64,000 bases of DNA from VXYL01 sp963422285 (GTDB lineage Bacteria > Pseudomonadota > Gammaproteobacteria > Pseudomonadales > Azotimanducaceae). A program made the position numbers and the translations under genes. The notes under the pieces were generated by a model, which was given only the letters and a program-made list of their open reading frames with translations, did no database searches and was not told the origin of the DNA. This document shows, in pieces, positions 9,625 through 19,644 of this stretch (within the stretch, counting starts at the first letter, position 1; every line of letters begins with the position of its first letter). The stretch lies in contig CAXXJO010000001.1 in assembly GCA_963422285.2 (NCBI GenBank), positions 620,001 to 684,000 of the forward strand. The letters are read 5' to 3'.

Positions 9625-9897
9625 TCGTGCCGCGTGTCTCGCGACGGGAGCGCGGGCGGGGACGGGATCGATCTGCGGACATGCGGTTCTCCCGCGCAAG
9701 CGCGTCTGGCCGGGTTATGGAGGACAGGCTCCTCGCCTTCGGGCGCTACGGCGACAATATGGCGCAATCGGACCGCGTCCGAGGGCCTCGGCCTCCAGCA
9801 GCTCGGCGATCCGGCCAAGGAAACCCGAAACGCGGACGGCGTGCTTTGCTCAAAAGCACTTGAAGCGCCAGCGCCGTTCCTTGGCAATGCAATGAAA

Positions 9898-10476
9898 TCA
9901 ACGGAGTCTATCTCCACTCTCCACTCGCGCGGGAACTCTGCGTGGCAGCTGCGCGGATGCCAGCGGTTCGTAGCCGGCGAATGGACGCCATATCGCCGGC
10001 GGTCCGGCCTCGTTCGAGGGGACGGCGGTGGTCGCGGCCCGCAGCAAGGCGTCGACGCCCTCGCCCCAATTGGAAGCGATCTCCGGGAAACCCAATGCTT
10101 GGCAGATTGCCGTTTGGCGAACGCGCTGGAAAGACTCTCCAATATGGCCCATCTTCGGCAGCGGATCAGGAGGCAAAGCGTGTCGCTCGCGCACTTCGAG
10201 CTGGAACCCTGCATTCAACTTGCCGCAGTCATGCAGGAATGCGATTACCGCCATCCGCGCTTCGGCAACGGCAGAAAGTTCCTCTCCTGCAGCCTGTGCG
10301 AACCGGCTGCGCAGCACGGGCTCCCGCAGCAGAGCCTCGAAGCAGGCCGCCACATCGGCGCAGTGATGCTCAAGGCGGTGGTAGCAACTCGGGGATTCGT
10401 ACTTGCCCCAAGCCGGCACCGTCGCGGTTGCATCTGCCGAAATAGTCCGAAGCGTCTGTGGCGCCGGTGTGCTCAA
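9898..10476 (-). pseudogene. Orphan fragment of a Cas3 HD nuclease domain
   Basis: From a TTG at 10476 there are 192 codons resembling the N-terminal HD nuclease of type I Cas3. The sequence contains AWGKYES, CYHRLEHHCADVAACFEALL (conserved His and the H-x-x-D-V-A helix), VIAFLHDCGKLNAGFQ (the His-Asp pair), MGHIGES, and IWRPFAGYEPLA near the end. The usual HHG motif expected before the W-R-P segment is not present; the stretch reads ATTAVPSNEAG. The frame then runs into an unrelated tail and stops. There is no helicase domain, no other cas gene and no CRISPR array in the window. It is best read as a remnant of a type I system, though a stand-alone HD protein cannot be excluded. Gene-poor flanks lie on both sides (9625-9897, 10477-10760). 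Confidence 0.65.
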
Positions 10477-10606
10477 CGCAACACTCTATTCCTTCGCAGT
10501 GTCGCGATCTTCGCACGGGCAGCCATCTCCGAGCTAGGCGAGGGCCGTTGGTTTCAACGAGCGGCCGGCTAGCGGCACCAGCAAGCAGGAGAAACGCCAC
10601 TTGGGC

Positions 10607-10666
10607 GGCAGTGTCTCAGTTCGATATTCCCAACCGATGAATTGCGATTCAAACGGATACACTGCC
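10607..10666. repeat. Short inverted repeat related to the MITE-like family, copy F
   Basis: A 60-base element begins ggcagtgtctcagtt and ends gattcaaacggatacactgcc. The ends are inverted copies of each other and match the ends of the longer repeat copies. It looks like a form with the middle deleted, and sits in front of the biotin carboxylase gene. Confidence 0.5.
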
Positions 10667-10760
10667 CTTGCGCCTTGCGCGAGTAGTACCGACGACAGGC
10701 TGACAGTACGTTTGCCATACTACCCGCTTCGCAATCGCCCTGCTGTCGGTTCCTGCGGCC

Positions 10761-12086
<1,326 letters not shown>

Positions 12087-12093
12087 ACAGCGG

Positions 12094-12440
12094 CATGTGC
12101 CCGCGTACGCGCATGCATCAAGTGATCGGGACGGCCACGACCCTCCCGGCGGATCATGTGTCCGCAGGCGCACACGTCAAACCGCAACAAGACGACGCTG
12201 AACGAGATATTCCCAGGCGCCCGCGTACGCGCCATCCCCCCGAAAAGCGGTGATCGTGGTTCGAGGCGACATTCCCAGGCGCCCGCGTCAGAAACATGCC
12301 TGCCGCCACGCCCGCCTTGCACACGTGTCCGCGCATGTGTGAATCGCGCCGATCTGCCATGTGCCGGCGTGCGCATGCGCCAAGGATCGAGGCCGTGGCG
12401 AGATGCGTTGAGAATCCACGTGTCCACGAGCGCGCACGTG
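12094..12440. repeat. Cluster of seven GC-rich palindromic repeat units
   Basis: Seven related units of 20-25 bases lie at 12094, 12155, 12209, 12271, 12320, 12358 and 12417. They share a core like CATGTGYCCGC..GCGCAYRTG, each nearly its own reverse complement. The third and fourth units share ATTCCCAGGCGCCCGCGT exactly. Spacing is about 40-63 bases, without conserved spacers of equal length, so it is not a CRISPR array. It lies just after the biotin carboxylase stop. The rest of the gap to the tRNA (12441-12674) shows no gene. Confidence 0.6.
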
Positions 12441-12674
12441 CCAAGTCGGCGGACGAACGCTAGGCGCTGAGCGCGAACCCGCCGGCTTGAACGGAAGTTT
12501 TTCCCAATCCCCAAGACAGGGCCGGCAATCCGCTAGTCGAATCCGTCCGCAAACGACTATTCATCGGACTATCCCTGGGCAGAAGACGAAACGCCGGCAT
12601 GGCTAGGGATGCCCTTGGCTCGATGTCTTCGCTTGCAGGCCAGGGGCAACCGCCCTATGCTGCCCATTCGCACC

Positions 12675-12760
12675 GCCCAGGTGCCGGAACTGGTAGACGG
12701 GCTGGATTTAGGTTCCAGTGTCCTTGTGGCGTGAGGGTTCGACTCCCTCCCTGGGCACCA
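12675..12760 (+). tRNA. tRNA-Leu(TAG)
   Basis: An 86-base class II tRNA with acceptor stem GCCCAGG/CCTGGGC and encoded CCA. The anticodon stem CTGGA/TCCAG encloses the loop TTTAGGT (anticodon TAG). It has a variable arm and the T-arm GGTTCGACTCC. It reads CUA/CUG leucine codons. Confidence 0.96.
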
Positions 12761-12814
12761 ACGCTCGCCCGGCCTGCCTTAGCCCGCCCTTGACTTGCCC
12801 AGTCAGCCCAGCCC

Positions 12815-13612
12815 CTACCAGCTATTGCGCAGCTCCCGCAGTCGCAGGAAGACATCCTTCTCGGACGGCTCGTCCGGCAGTTCCGGGAACGTCTCCCGGA
12901 GCTTGGCGATCACCAAGGGGCTGGACAGGCGGAAGAAGGCGTTGACGTCCTTTTCCTGGGCCAGCGTGGTCACCAAGGCCCGGTCGGGGTCGTGGCTGGC
13001 CTGCAAGTCGGCCAGCAGCGCGGCCGCGGCGTCGTTGTCCGGCTCTCGGTCCAGGGTGAAGCCCAGGTTGTTGGTGATGTAGTCGTGGCCGGGGTAGACC
13101 AGGGTGTCGTCGGACAGTTCGGCGAGCTGGGAGGCGAAGGTGCGGTAGAGCTCGTCGGGGTGGCCGCCGCCGTGGCAGTTGCCCGCGCCGGCGTTGAACA
13201 GGGTATCGCCGCTGAACAGGGCCTGCTGATCCGTCTTCGACAGCAGGCAGACGTGGCTCATGGTGTGACCTGGGGTGTCCAGCGCCAGCAGCTCCACGGA
13301 GCGGCCCACGGCCACCGTGTCTCCGGCTTGGAGGCCCACATCGATGCCGTCAATGCGCCCGCCGGCGTTGGCGTGCGCCAGCAGCCGGGCGCCGGTGGCC
13401 GCGATGAGGGGGCCATTGCCGCCGGTATGGTCGCCGTGCTCGTGGGTGTTCAACACCTGGGTGATCTGCCAGCCCTTGTCCTTGGCGCGATCCAGGCACT
13501 TGCGGTAGTCCAGCGGATCCACCGCCAGCGCCTCGCCGGTCTCCGAGCAGGCGATCAGGTAGTTGAAGTTGCGGTAGGCGTTGCCGGTCCAGATTTGCTC
13601 GACAAGCATCAT
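12815..13612 (-). CDS. gloB: Hydroxyacylglutathione hydrolase (glyoxalase II) family protein
   Basis: This metallo-beta-lactamase-fold enzyme hydrolyses S-D-lactoylglutathione in methylglyoxal detoxification. The 265 residues contain the metal site THEHGDHTGG near residue 60, TPGHTMSH, FSGDTLFNAGAGNCHGG and YPGHDY, followed by the C-terminal HAGH-type region ending NAFFRLSSPLVIAKLRE. The ATG at 13612 lies 8 bases after AGGAGG, which fits a start better than the ATG at 13618, only 2 bases from that sequence. It stands alone between tRNA-Leu and pyrG, which is on the other strand. Confidence 0.88.
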   Translation of the reverse strand: MMLVEQIWTGNAYRNFNYLIACSETGEALAVDPLDYRKCLDRAKDKGWQITQVLNTHEHGDHTGGNGPLIAATGARLLAHANAGGRIDGIDVGLQAGDTVAVGRSVELLALDTPGHTMSHVCLLSKTDQQALFSGDTLFNAGAGNCHGGGHPDELYRTFASQLAELSDDTLVYPGHDYITNNLGFTLDREPDNDAAAALLADLQASHDPDRALVTTLAQEKDVNAFFRLSSPLVIAKLRETFPELPDEPSEKDVFLRLRELRNSW

Positions 13613-13859
13613 GGTCATGTCCTCCTCGGCGAAAGTCTGGCGCATTCCTCCCTACTGGGCAAGCTCGTATCCGGGATCAGGACATTGCAGATATTCGGGC
13701 AGCATCGCGGATGCCGGCGAAGCACTCTCAAGGGCAGGGCCTCGAGCGCAATGGCCCCGAGCCTGGACACGTGCTGTTCATCGGTGCCGTGACGTGCTAC
13801 CGTGCGGCACCATCTTCCGGTGCGGCCTCAGGCGAACGGAATCACCGAGTGGGCGCTGA

Positions 13860-15509
13860 ATGACTCGATACATCTTCGTAACCGGCGGTGTCGTCTCCTC
13901 TTTGGGCAAGGGCATCGTCACGGCTTCCTTGGCCGCGATCCTCGAAGCGCGGCATCTCAAGGTCAACATTCTGAAGATGGACCCGTACATCAACGTGGAT
14001 CCAGGCACCATGAGTCCGTTCCAGCACGGCGAAGTGTTCGTCACTGCGGACGGGGCCGAGACGGACCTGGACCTCGGCCACTACGAGCGCTTCCTGCGCG
14101 GCGCGCGCATGTCGCAGCAGAACAACTTCACCACCGGCAGCGTCTACGACGAGGTGATCCGCAAGGAGCGGCGCGGCGATTATCTCGGCCGCACGGTGCA
14201 GGTGATTCCCCATGTCACCGACGAAATCAAGCGGCGAATCCGCGGCGTCGGCGAGAGCTTCGACATCGTCATCGTCGAGATCGGCGGCACCGTGGGGGAT
14301 ATCGAGTCGCAGCCGTTCCTGGAGGCGGCACGGCAGCTGCGGCTGGAGATCGGCGCCGGCAACACGCTGTTCATCCACCTCACGCTGGTGCCGTGGCTGG
14401 CCACCGCCGGCGAGATCAAGACCAAGCCCACCCAGCACTCGGTGAAGGAGCTGCGCTCCATCGGCCTGCAGCCGGATGTGCTGATCTGTCGCTCGGAAGA
14501 ACCGCTGACACAGGATGTGCGCGACAAGATCGCGCTGTTCACCAATGTCGAGGGCCGCGCCGTCATCTCCCTGGAGGACATGTCCATGTCCATCTATCAA
14601 GTGCCGGTAAAGCTCAACGAGCAGTGCCTCGACGACATCGTGGTCGACAAGTTCGACCTCCACTGCGCCAGTGCCGATCTCGTCGAGTGGCGACGGGTGG
14701 TGAACGCGCTGGCGCATCCCGAGCGAACAACGGAGATCGCCATCGTCGGCAAGTATCTGGACCTCCCCGACGCCTACAAGTCGCTGTCCGAGGCCATCAC
14801 CCACGCCGGCATCGCCAACAACACCAGGGTGGTCGTGCGCCACATCGATGCCGAGCTGCTAGAGGCCGAACAGCTGGCGGGCATGGGCATGCATGCGATC
14901 CTGGTGCCCGGCGGCTTCGGCATGCGCGGCTTCGAAGGCAAGATCCGGGCCGCTCGCTTCGCCCGCGAGCACAACATGCCGTATCTCGGCATCTGCTACG
15001 GCATGCACGCCGCGGTGGTGGATTTCGCCCGCCACGTGGTGGGCCTCGACAACGCCGACTCCACCGAGAACAACCCCAATACCCGCCATCCCGTGATCGC
15101 CCTGGTGTCGGAGTGGACGGACCGCAGCGGCCAGACCCAGCGCAGGGACGGCGACGAGGACCTAGGCGGCACCATGCGTCTCGGCGAACAGCGCTGCCTG
15201 CTGAAGAGGTCCAGCCTCGCCGGCCGGCTCTACGGCACGGAGTCGGTGCTCGAACGTCACCGCCACCGCTACGAGGTGAACAACGCCTACGTGTCGTCCT
15301 TGGCGGAGCATGGCATGGCGGTGGCAGGACGCAGCGAAAGCGACGGTCTCGTGGAAATGGTCGAGCTGCCCGCGCTGGACTGGTTCGTCGCCTGTCAATT
15401 CCATCCCGAGTTCCGCTCGTCGCCTCGGGACGGCCACCCGCTGTTCCGCGGCTTCATCGAAGCGGCCAATCGCCATGCCGACCGCCAGACGGTCGGCACC
15501 GGCGCCTGA
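13860..15509 (+). CDS. pyrG: CTP synthase
   Basis: PyrG makes CTP from UTP, ATP and glutamine. The 549 residues have the N-terminal synthase domain (TRYIFVTGGVVSSLGKGI; DPYINVDPGTMSP; EIGGTVGDIE) and the C-terminal glutamine amidotransferase domain with the Cys nucleophile in GICYGMH (near residue 380) and the His-Glu pair in QFHPEF. The usual wording around the nucleophile is GICLGMQ, so L-to-Y and Q-to-H changes are visible at that loop. It heads the run pyrG-kdsA-eno-ftsB, the normal gammaproteobacterial order. No strong ribosome-binding site is visible before the ATG. Confidence 0.97.
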   Translation: MTRYIFVTGGVVSSLGKGIVTASLAAILEARHLKVNILKMDPYINVDPGTMSPFQHGEVFVTADGAETDLDLGHYERFLRGARMSQQNNFTTGSVYDEVIRKERRGDYLGRTVQVIPHVTDEIKRRIRGVGESFDIVIVEIGGTVGDIESQPFLEAARQLRLEIGAGNTLFIHLTLVPWLATAGEIKTKPTQHSVKELRSIGLQPDVLICRSEEPLTQDVRDKIALFTNVEGRAVISLEDMSMSIYQVPVKLNEQCLDDIVVDKFDLHCASADLVEWRRVVNALAHPERTTEIAIVGKYLDLPDAYKSLSEAITHAGIANNTRVVVRHIDAELLEAEQLAGMGMHAILVPGGFGMRGFEGKIRAARFAREHNMPYLGICYGMHAAVVDFARHVVGLDNADSTENNPNTRHPVIALVSEWTDRSGQTQRRDGDEDLGGTMRLGEQRCLLKRSSLAGRLYGTESVLERHRHRYEVNNAYVSSLAEHGMAVAGRSESDGLVEMVELPALDWFVACQFHPEFRSSPRDGHPLFRGFIEAANRHADRQTVGTGA

Positions 15510-15538
15510 ACTGCTCGGTTCCGCGAGGGTCGCCCAAC

Positions 15539-16393
15539 ATGCGGCTTGGCACGTTCGAGGTGGGCTTGCGGCGGCCGATCTTCCTGATCGCCGGCCCCTG
15601 CGTGATCGAATCCGAAGCGCTGGCGTTGGAGACCTCGGCGACGCTCAAGACCATCGCCGCCAAGGTCGGCATTTCCTTCGTCTACAAGAGTTCCTTCGAC
15701 AAGGCCAACCGCTCTTCCCACCAGAGCTACCGCGGGCCAGGGCTGGAGGCTGGCCTGCGCATTCTGGATCGGGTGCGCACCGAGGTCGGCGTACCGGTGC
15801 TTACCGATGTGCATGAAGACACCCCCTTGGGCGAGGTGGCGGATGTGGTTTCGGTGCTGCAAACGCCGGCATTCCTCTGCCGGCAGACCAACTTCATCCA
15901 GAACGTCTGCGCCCAAGGTCTGCCGGTGAACATCAAGAAGGGCCAGTTCCTGGCACCCGACGACATGCGCCATGTCGTGGCGAAGGCCAGGACGACCGGC
16001 AACGATCGCATTCTGGTATGCGAGCGCGGGGCCAGTTTCGGGTACCACAATCTGGTCTCGGACATGCGCTCGCTGGCCCTCATGCGCGCAACCGGCTGTC
16101 CTGTGGTTTTCGACGCCACCCATTCCGTGCAGATGCCCGGCGGCCTTGGCGACAAGTCCGGCGGCCAGCGGGAGATGGTGCCGGTGCTGGCCCGGGCCGC
16201 GGTGGCAGCGGGAGTAGCGGGGCTGTTCATGGAAACCCATCCGCGCCCGGACGAGGCGCTCTCCGACGGCCCCAACTGCTGGCCCACGGCAATGATGGAA
16301 GAGCTGCTGCACGAACTGGTCGCCATTGATGCCGTAGTCAAGCGACACGGATTCATCGAAACCCGCGCCGGGATCGAGCCCTCGGTTTCGTGA
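15539..16393 (+). CDS. kdsA: 3-deoxy-8-phosphooctulonate (KDO8P) synthase
   Basis: KdsA condenses phosphoenolpyruvate with arabinose-5-phosphate to make KDO-8-phosphate for lipopolysaccharide core. The 284 residues equal the family length. Motifs seen: FLIAGPCVIES, YKSSFDKANRSS, GLRILDRVR, LTDVHE, QTPAFLCRQT, VNIKKGQFLAP, ERGASFGYHNLVSDM, and FDATHSVQMPGG. It begins 29 bases after pyrG and its stop overlaps the GTG of eno (GTGA). It implies an outer membrane with KDO-containing lipopolysaccharide. Confidence 0.97.
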   Translation: MRLGTFEVGLRRPIFLIAGPCVIESEALALETSATLKTIAAKVGISFVYKSSFDKANRSSHQSYRGPGLEAGLRILDRVRTEVGVPVLTDVHEDTPLGEVADVVSVLQTPAFLCRQTNFIQNVCAQGLPVNIKKGQFLAPDDMRHVVAKARTTGNDRILVCERGASFGYHNLVSDMRSLALMRATGCPVVFDATHSVQMPGGLGDKSGGQREMVPVLARAAVAAGVAGLFMETHPRPDEALSDGPNCWPTAMMEELLHELVAIDAVVKRHGFIETRAGIEPSVS

Positions 16394-17676
16394 GCGTCAT
16401 TCGTCACATCACCGCCCGCCAGATGCTGGACTCCCGGGGCAACCCTACGGTGGAAGCGGAGGTTCAGCTCGACACCGGCGAGGTAGCCACGGCGCTGGCT
16501 CCGTCCGGCGCGTCCACCGGTTCCCGGGAAGCGCTGGAGCTGCGCGACGGCGATGCGACCCGCTATCGAGGCAGGGGAGTGCTGCATGCGGTAGCGGGGG
16601 TGCGCGGCGAGATCGCCGCTGCTCTGCGCGGTCTCGATCCGGTGTGCCAGGAGGCCGTCGATCATGCGTTGATCGGCCTGGACGGCACGCCCAACAAGGG
16701 CCGCCTCGGCGCCAACGCCATCCTGGCCGTTTCTCTGGCTAGCGCCAAGGCAGCGGCGCTGGCCCGTGGCAAGCCGCTGTTTCGCCACTTCACCGACATC
16801 TACGGCGGCGATGCCCGGCTGCGCCTGCCGGTGCCGATGATGAACGTCCTCAACGGCGGCGCCCATGCCGACAACAATATCGACCTTCAGGAGTTCATGG
16901 TGCAGCCAGTGCGTCCGGGCTCGTTCGCCGAGGCGTTGCGCTGCGGCGTCGAGACCTTCCACGCCTTGAAGGACGTGTTGGCAGCGCGCGGCCTGTCCAC
17001 CGCGGTGGGCGACGAAGGCGGCTTCGCGCCGAATCTGGATTCCAACGCCGAGGCGTTGGCAGCCATCCGCCAAGCCGTCGCCGACGCCGGCTACGAACTC
17101 GGCAGCGACGTGCTGCTCGCCCTGGATTGCGCGGCCTCGGAGTTCTGCGAGGGCGGCCAGTACCGGCTCGCTGGCGAGGGCAGGGTCTTTACCAGTGCGG
17201 AGTTTCGCGCCTACCTGGGCGGCTTGGTCGACGAGTTCCCGATCGCGTCCATCGAGGACGGCTTGGGCGAGGACGACTGGACTGGCTGGCTGGCGCTGAC
17301 CCGCTGCCTGGGCGAACGAGTACAGCTAGTGGGCGACGATCTGTTCGTCACCGATACGGCGCTGCTGTCCCGGGGCATCCGCGATGGCGCGGCCAACGCG
17401 ATCCTGGTCAAGCCGAATCAGATCGGTACGCTGACGGAAACCTTGGCGGCCATTCGCTTGGCCGCCGACGCTGGCTACCGCACTGTGATTTCCCATCGTT
17501 CCGGAGAGACCGAGGACGTCGCCATCGCGGATCTTGCCGTTGCCACCGGCGCTGGGCAGATCAAGACCGGATCCTGCTCCCGATCCGACCGAGTAGCCAA
17601 GTACAACCGCCTGCTGCGCATCGAGGAGACGCTGGGCGCGCAGGCCGAGTACCGCGGCCGGGAAGAACTCGCGTGA
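16390..17676 (+). CDS. eno: Enolase
   Basis: Enolase interconverts 2-phosphoglycerate and phosphoenolpyruvate and often associates with the RNA degradosome. The 428 residues show ARQMLDSRGNPTVEAEV at the start, PSGASTGSREALELRDGD, NGGAHADNN, VGDEGGFAPNL, QLVGDDLFVTD, ILVKPNQIGTLTET and ISHRSGETED, with all catalytic acid and lysine positions kept. The start is a GTG overlapping the stop of kdsA; the stop overlaps the GTG of ftsB. This arrangement suggests coupled translation of kdsA, eno and ftsB. Confidence 0.97.
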   Translation: MSVIRHITARQMLDSRGNPTVEAEVQLDTGEVATALAPSGASTGSREALELRDGDATRYRGRGVLHAVAGVRGEIAAALRGLDPVCQEAVDHALIGLDGTPNKGRLGANAILAVSLASAKAAALARGKPLFRHFTDIYGGDARLRLPVPMMNVLNGGAHADNNIDLQEFMVQPVRPGSFAEALRCGVETFHALKDVLAARGLSTAVGDEGGFAPNLDSNAEALAAIRQAVADAGYELGSDVLLALDCAASEFCEGGQYRLAGEGRVFTSAEFRAYLGGLVDEFPIASIEDGLGEDDWTGWLALTRCLGERVQLVGDDLFVTDTALLSRGIRDGAANAILVKPNQIGTLTETLAAIRLAADAGYRTVISHRSGETEDVAIADLAVATGAGQIKTGSCSRSDRVAKYNRLLRIEETLGAQAEYRGREELA

Positions 17677-18020
17677 AGGCGCCGCGGGGCGTTCAGTTCT
17701 TCGCCATCGCCGGCATGGTGCTGGTGGCGCTGCTGCTGCATCGCTTCTGGTTCGGCAGTTCGGGCTGGTTCGCGGCGCGCGCCCTGGCCGAGGAAATCGC
17801 CGCCCAGGATCGGCGCACCGAGCAGCTGGCCCAGCGCAACCGCATTCTCACCGCCGAGGTGATGGCCTTGAAACAGGGGCTCGACGCCGTGGAGGATCGG
17901 GCGCGAACCGATCTCGGCATGGTCGCGGAAGGCGAGACGTTCTACCTCGTGGTCGATGCCGACGACAGGCCGCGCCAAGACCAGTCCGCTGTTGGAGAAG
18001 ACGCCCGCGCCCCCCGATGA
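17673..18020 (+). CDS. ftsB: Cell division protein FtsB
   Basis: FtsB is a small bitopic protein that links FtsL and FtsQ in the divisome. The 115 residues have a short cytoplasmic start, one membrane span (about residues 9-26), then a coiled coil (EEIAAQDRRTEQLAQRNRILTAEV) and the family's DAVEDRARTDLGMVAEGETFY region. The GTG start overlaps the eno stop. In most relatives ispD, ispF, truD and surE follow; here pcm begins in the overlap with the ftsB stop. Confidence 0.92.
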   Translation: MKAPRGVQFFAIAGMVLVALLLHRFWFGSSGWFAARALAEEIAAQDRRTEQLAQRNRILTAEVMALKQGLDAVEDRARTDLGMVAEGETFYLVVDADDRPRQDQSAVGEDARAPR

Positions 18021-18724
18021 ACCACTTCAACCTCCAAGGAATCGGCATGACGTCCCAGCGCACCCGCAACCGCTTGGTGGAGCGCCTGCGCGCCAGCGGC
18101 ATCGACGACGAATGGGTGCTGCAAGCCATCGCCACCGTGCCGAGACACATCTTCGTGGACGAAGCGCTGGCCCACCGCGCCTACGAAGACAAGGCGCTGC
18201 CGATCGGCCACGGCCAGACGATTTCGCAACCATACGTCGTCGCCGCCATGACCGCGGCGGTTCTCGCCAGCCTTCGCCAGCAAGAGAACGCTGGCGACAA
18301 CCAGCGCCACCCGGCCCGGGTGCTTGAAATCGGCACGGGATCCGGCTACCAGACCGCGATTCTGGCGATGCTGGTGGAGCGCGTCTACAGCGTGGAGCGC
18401 ATCGGTGCGCTGCTGGAGCGGGCCCGGCGGCGGTTTCGAGCGCTGTCCATCCGCAACGTTCTTCTGAAACACGACGACGGCAATCTAGGCTGGCTCGACC
18501 ATGCCCCCTTCGATGCCGTGGTGGTTACCGCCGCCGCCAGCCACGTGCCCGCCGCGCTGATGTCGCAGCTGGCCGACGGCGCACCATTGGTCATTCCGGT
18601 GGGGCGGACGGGCCGAGACGAGGCGCAGCAGCTCAAGCTGCTCGAACGCGCCGGCGACGAGTGGCGTCAGCAGACCCTGGAAGATGTCCGCTTCGTGCCG
18701 CTGCAGATGGGTACGCTGCCATGA
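18017..18724 (+). CDS. pcm: Protein-L-isoaspartate O-methyltransferase
   Basis: Pcm methylates isoaspartyl residues in aged proteins using S-adenosylmethionine. The 235 residues include PRHIFVDEALAHRAYEDKALPIGHGQTISQPYVVA, then the SAM site VLEIGTGSGYQTAIL and VYSVERI. Family members are often about 210-225 residues; an ATG at 18047 (MTSQRTRNR) would shorten the protein by ten residues and is a fair alternative. The start at 18017 overlaps the ftsB stop (ATGA) and its own stop overlaps the next start (ATGA). Confidence 0.94.
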   Translation: MNHFNLQGIGMTSQRTRNRLVERLRASGIDDEWVLQAIATVPRHIFVDEALAHRAYEDKALPIGHGQTISQPYVVAAMTAAVLASLRQQENAGDNQRHPARVLEIGTGSGYQTAILAMLVERVYSVERIGALLERARRRFRALSIRNVLLKHDDGNLGWLDHAPFDAVVVTAAASHVPAALMSQLADGAPLVIPVGRTGRDEAQQLKLLERAGDEWRQQTLEDVRFVPLQMGTLP

Positions 18725-19644
18725 CCGCGGGAACGTCGGTGCCCAGAGGCAGGGCGGATTCGCTTCCCGACGACACCAAGGCCGCGCTGCCCGGGGTGTT
18801 CGTGCGCGGCTTGGCGATGGGCATCGCCGAGTCGGTTCCCGGGGTGTCCGGCGGCACCATCGCCTTCGTCACCGGCATCTACGACGAGCTGGCACGGTCG
18901 CTGGCGTCGTTCTCGGGCGGTTCCGCTGCCATGCTGATGCGCCAGGGCTGGCGGGCGTTCGCCCGCCAGCACAATCTGCTCTTCCTCGCCATGCTCGGTG
19001 CCGGCATGGCGGTGAGCTTCCTGGCGGCGGCGAAGCTCATCCTGGCGCTGATCGAGAGTCATGGCGTCTACGTGTCGGGCTTCTTCTTCGGCCTGATCGC
19101 CGGCTCGGTCTTCCAGGTCGGGGCGGAGTCCGGATGGCGGTGGCTGCTCACTACGGGCTTGGCGGGGCTGGCGGCGGGAATCGCCGCCAGCGTGTTCCTG
19201 GATGCTGGTGTCGCGGCGCGATCAGGCACTGGCGCAGTGGCGATCTTCGTTGCCGGAGCACTGGCTGCCACGGCGTGGATCCTGCCCGGCGTATCCGGCG
19301 CTTTCATGCTGGTGCTGCTGGGCCTCTACCAGCCAATGCTGGAAGCCCTGGCCGAGGCCGATTTCGCAGTCGTTGCGCCGTTCGTTGCCGGCCTCGGCAT
19401 GGGCCTCCTCGCCTTTTCCAAAGTGCTCGTCTGGCTGCTGGCCCGGGCCCGCGCACCATGCCTGGCCCTGCTGACCGGCTTCATGGCAGGATCGCTGATC
19501 CAGCTATGGCCTTGGCGCGAAACCACGGCCGGCACCGGTGCAGTCGCTGGCGATCCCGCCCTGCTTGGCGTTCTGGCGGCGATGGCGGGGGGTGCCCTCA
19601 CCATAGGAGTGCTGGCGATTGCGACGCGCAGGAAGAGCGGCTGA
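18721..19644 (+). CDS. DUF368 membrane protein, undecaprenyl-phosphate translocase family
   Basis: The 307-residue protein is made largely of membrane segments (about 8-9) and carries the two inverted DUF368 signatures: MGIAESVPGVSGGTIAFVTGIYDEL near the start and ILPGVSGAFMLVLLGLYQPML in the second half. Proteins of this family have been reported to carry undecaprenyl phosphate back across the inner membrane, so a role in envelope lipid-carrier recycling is likely by family. It lies in a four-gene chain ftsB-pcm-DUF368-nlpD, joined by ATGA-type overlaps, among cell-envelope genes, which fits that role. Confidence 0.88.
   Translation: MTAGTSVPRGRADSLPDDTKAALPGVFVRGLAMGIAESVPGVSGGTIAFVTGIYDELARSLASFSGGSAAMLMRQGWRAFARQHNLLFLAMLGAGMAVSFLAAAKLILALIESHGVYVSGFFFGLIAGSVFQVGAESGWRWLLTTGLAGLAAGIAASVFLDAGVAARSGTGAVAIFVAGALAATAWILPGVSGAFMLVLLGLYQPMLEALAEADFAVVAPFVAGLGMGLLAFSKVLVWLLARARAPCLALLTGFMAGSLIQLWPWRETTAGTGAVAGDPALLGVLAAMAGGALTIGVLAIATRRKSG

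Noticed and set aside
9625..10760. CRISPR array next to the Cas3-like fragment
   Set aside because: No direct repeats of 25-40 bases with regular spacers are present on either side.
12094..12440. Palindromic cluster as a CRISPR array
   Set aside because: Units are too diverged, each is palindromic, and spacing is irregular (about 40-63 bases).
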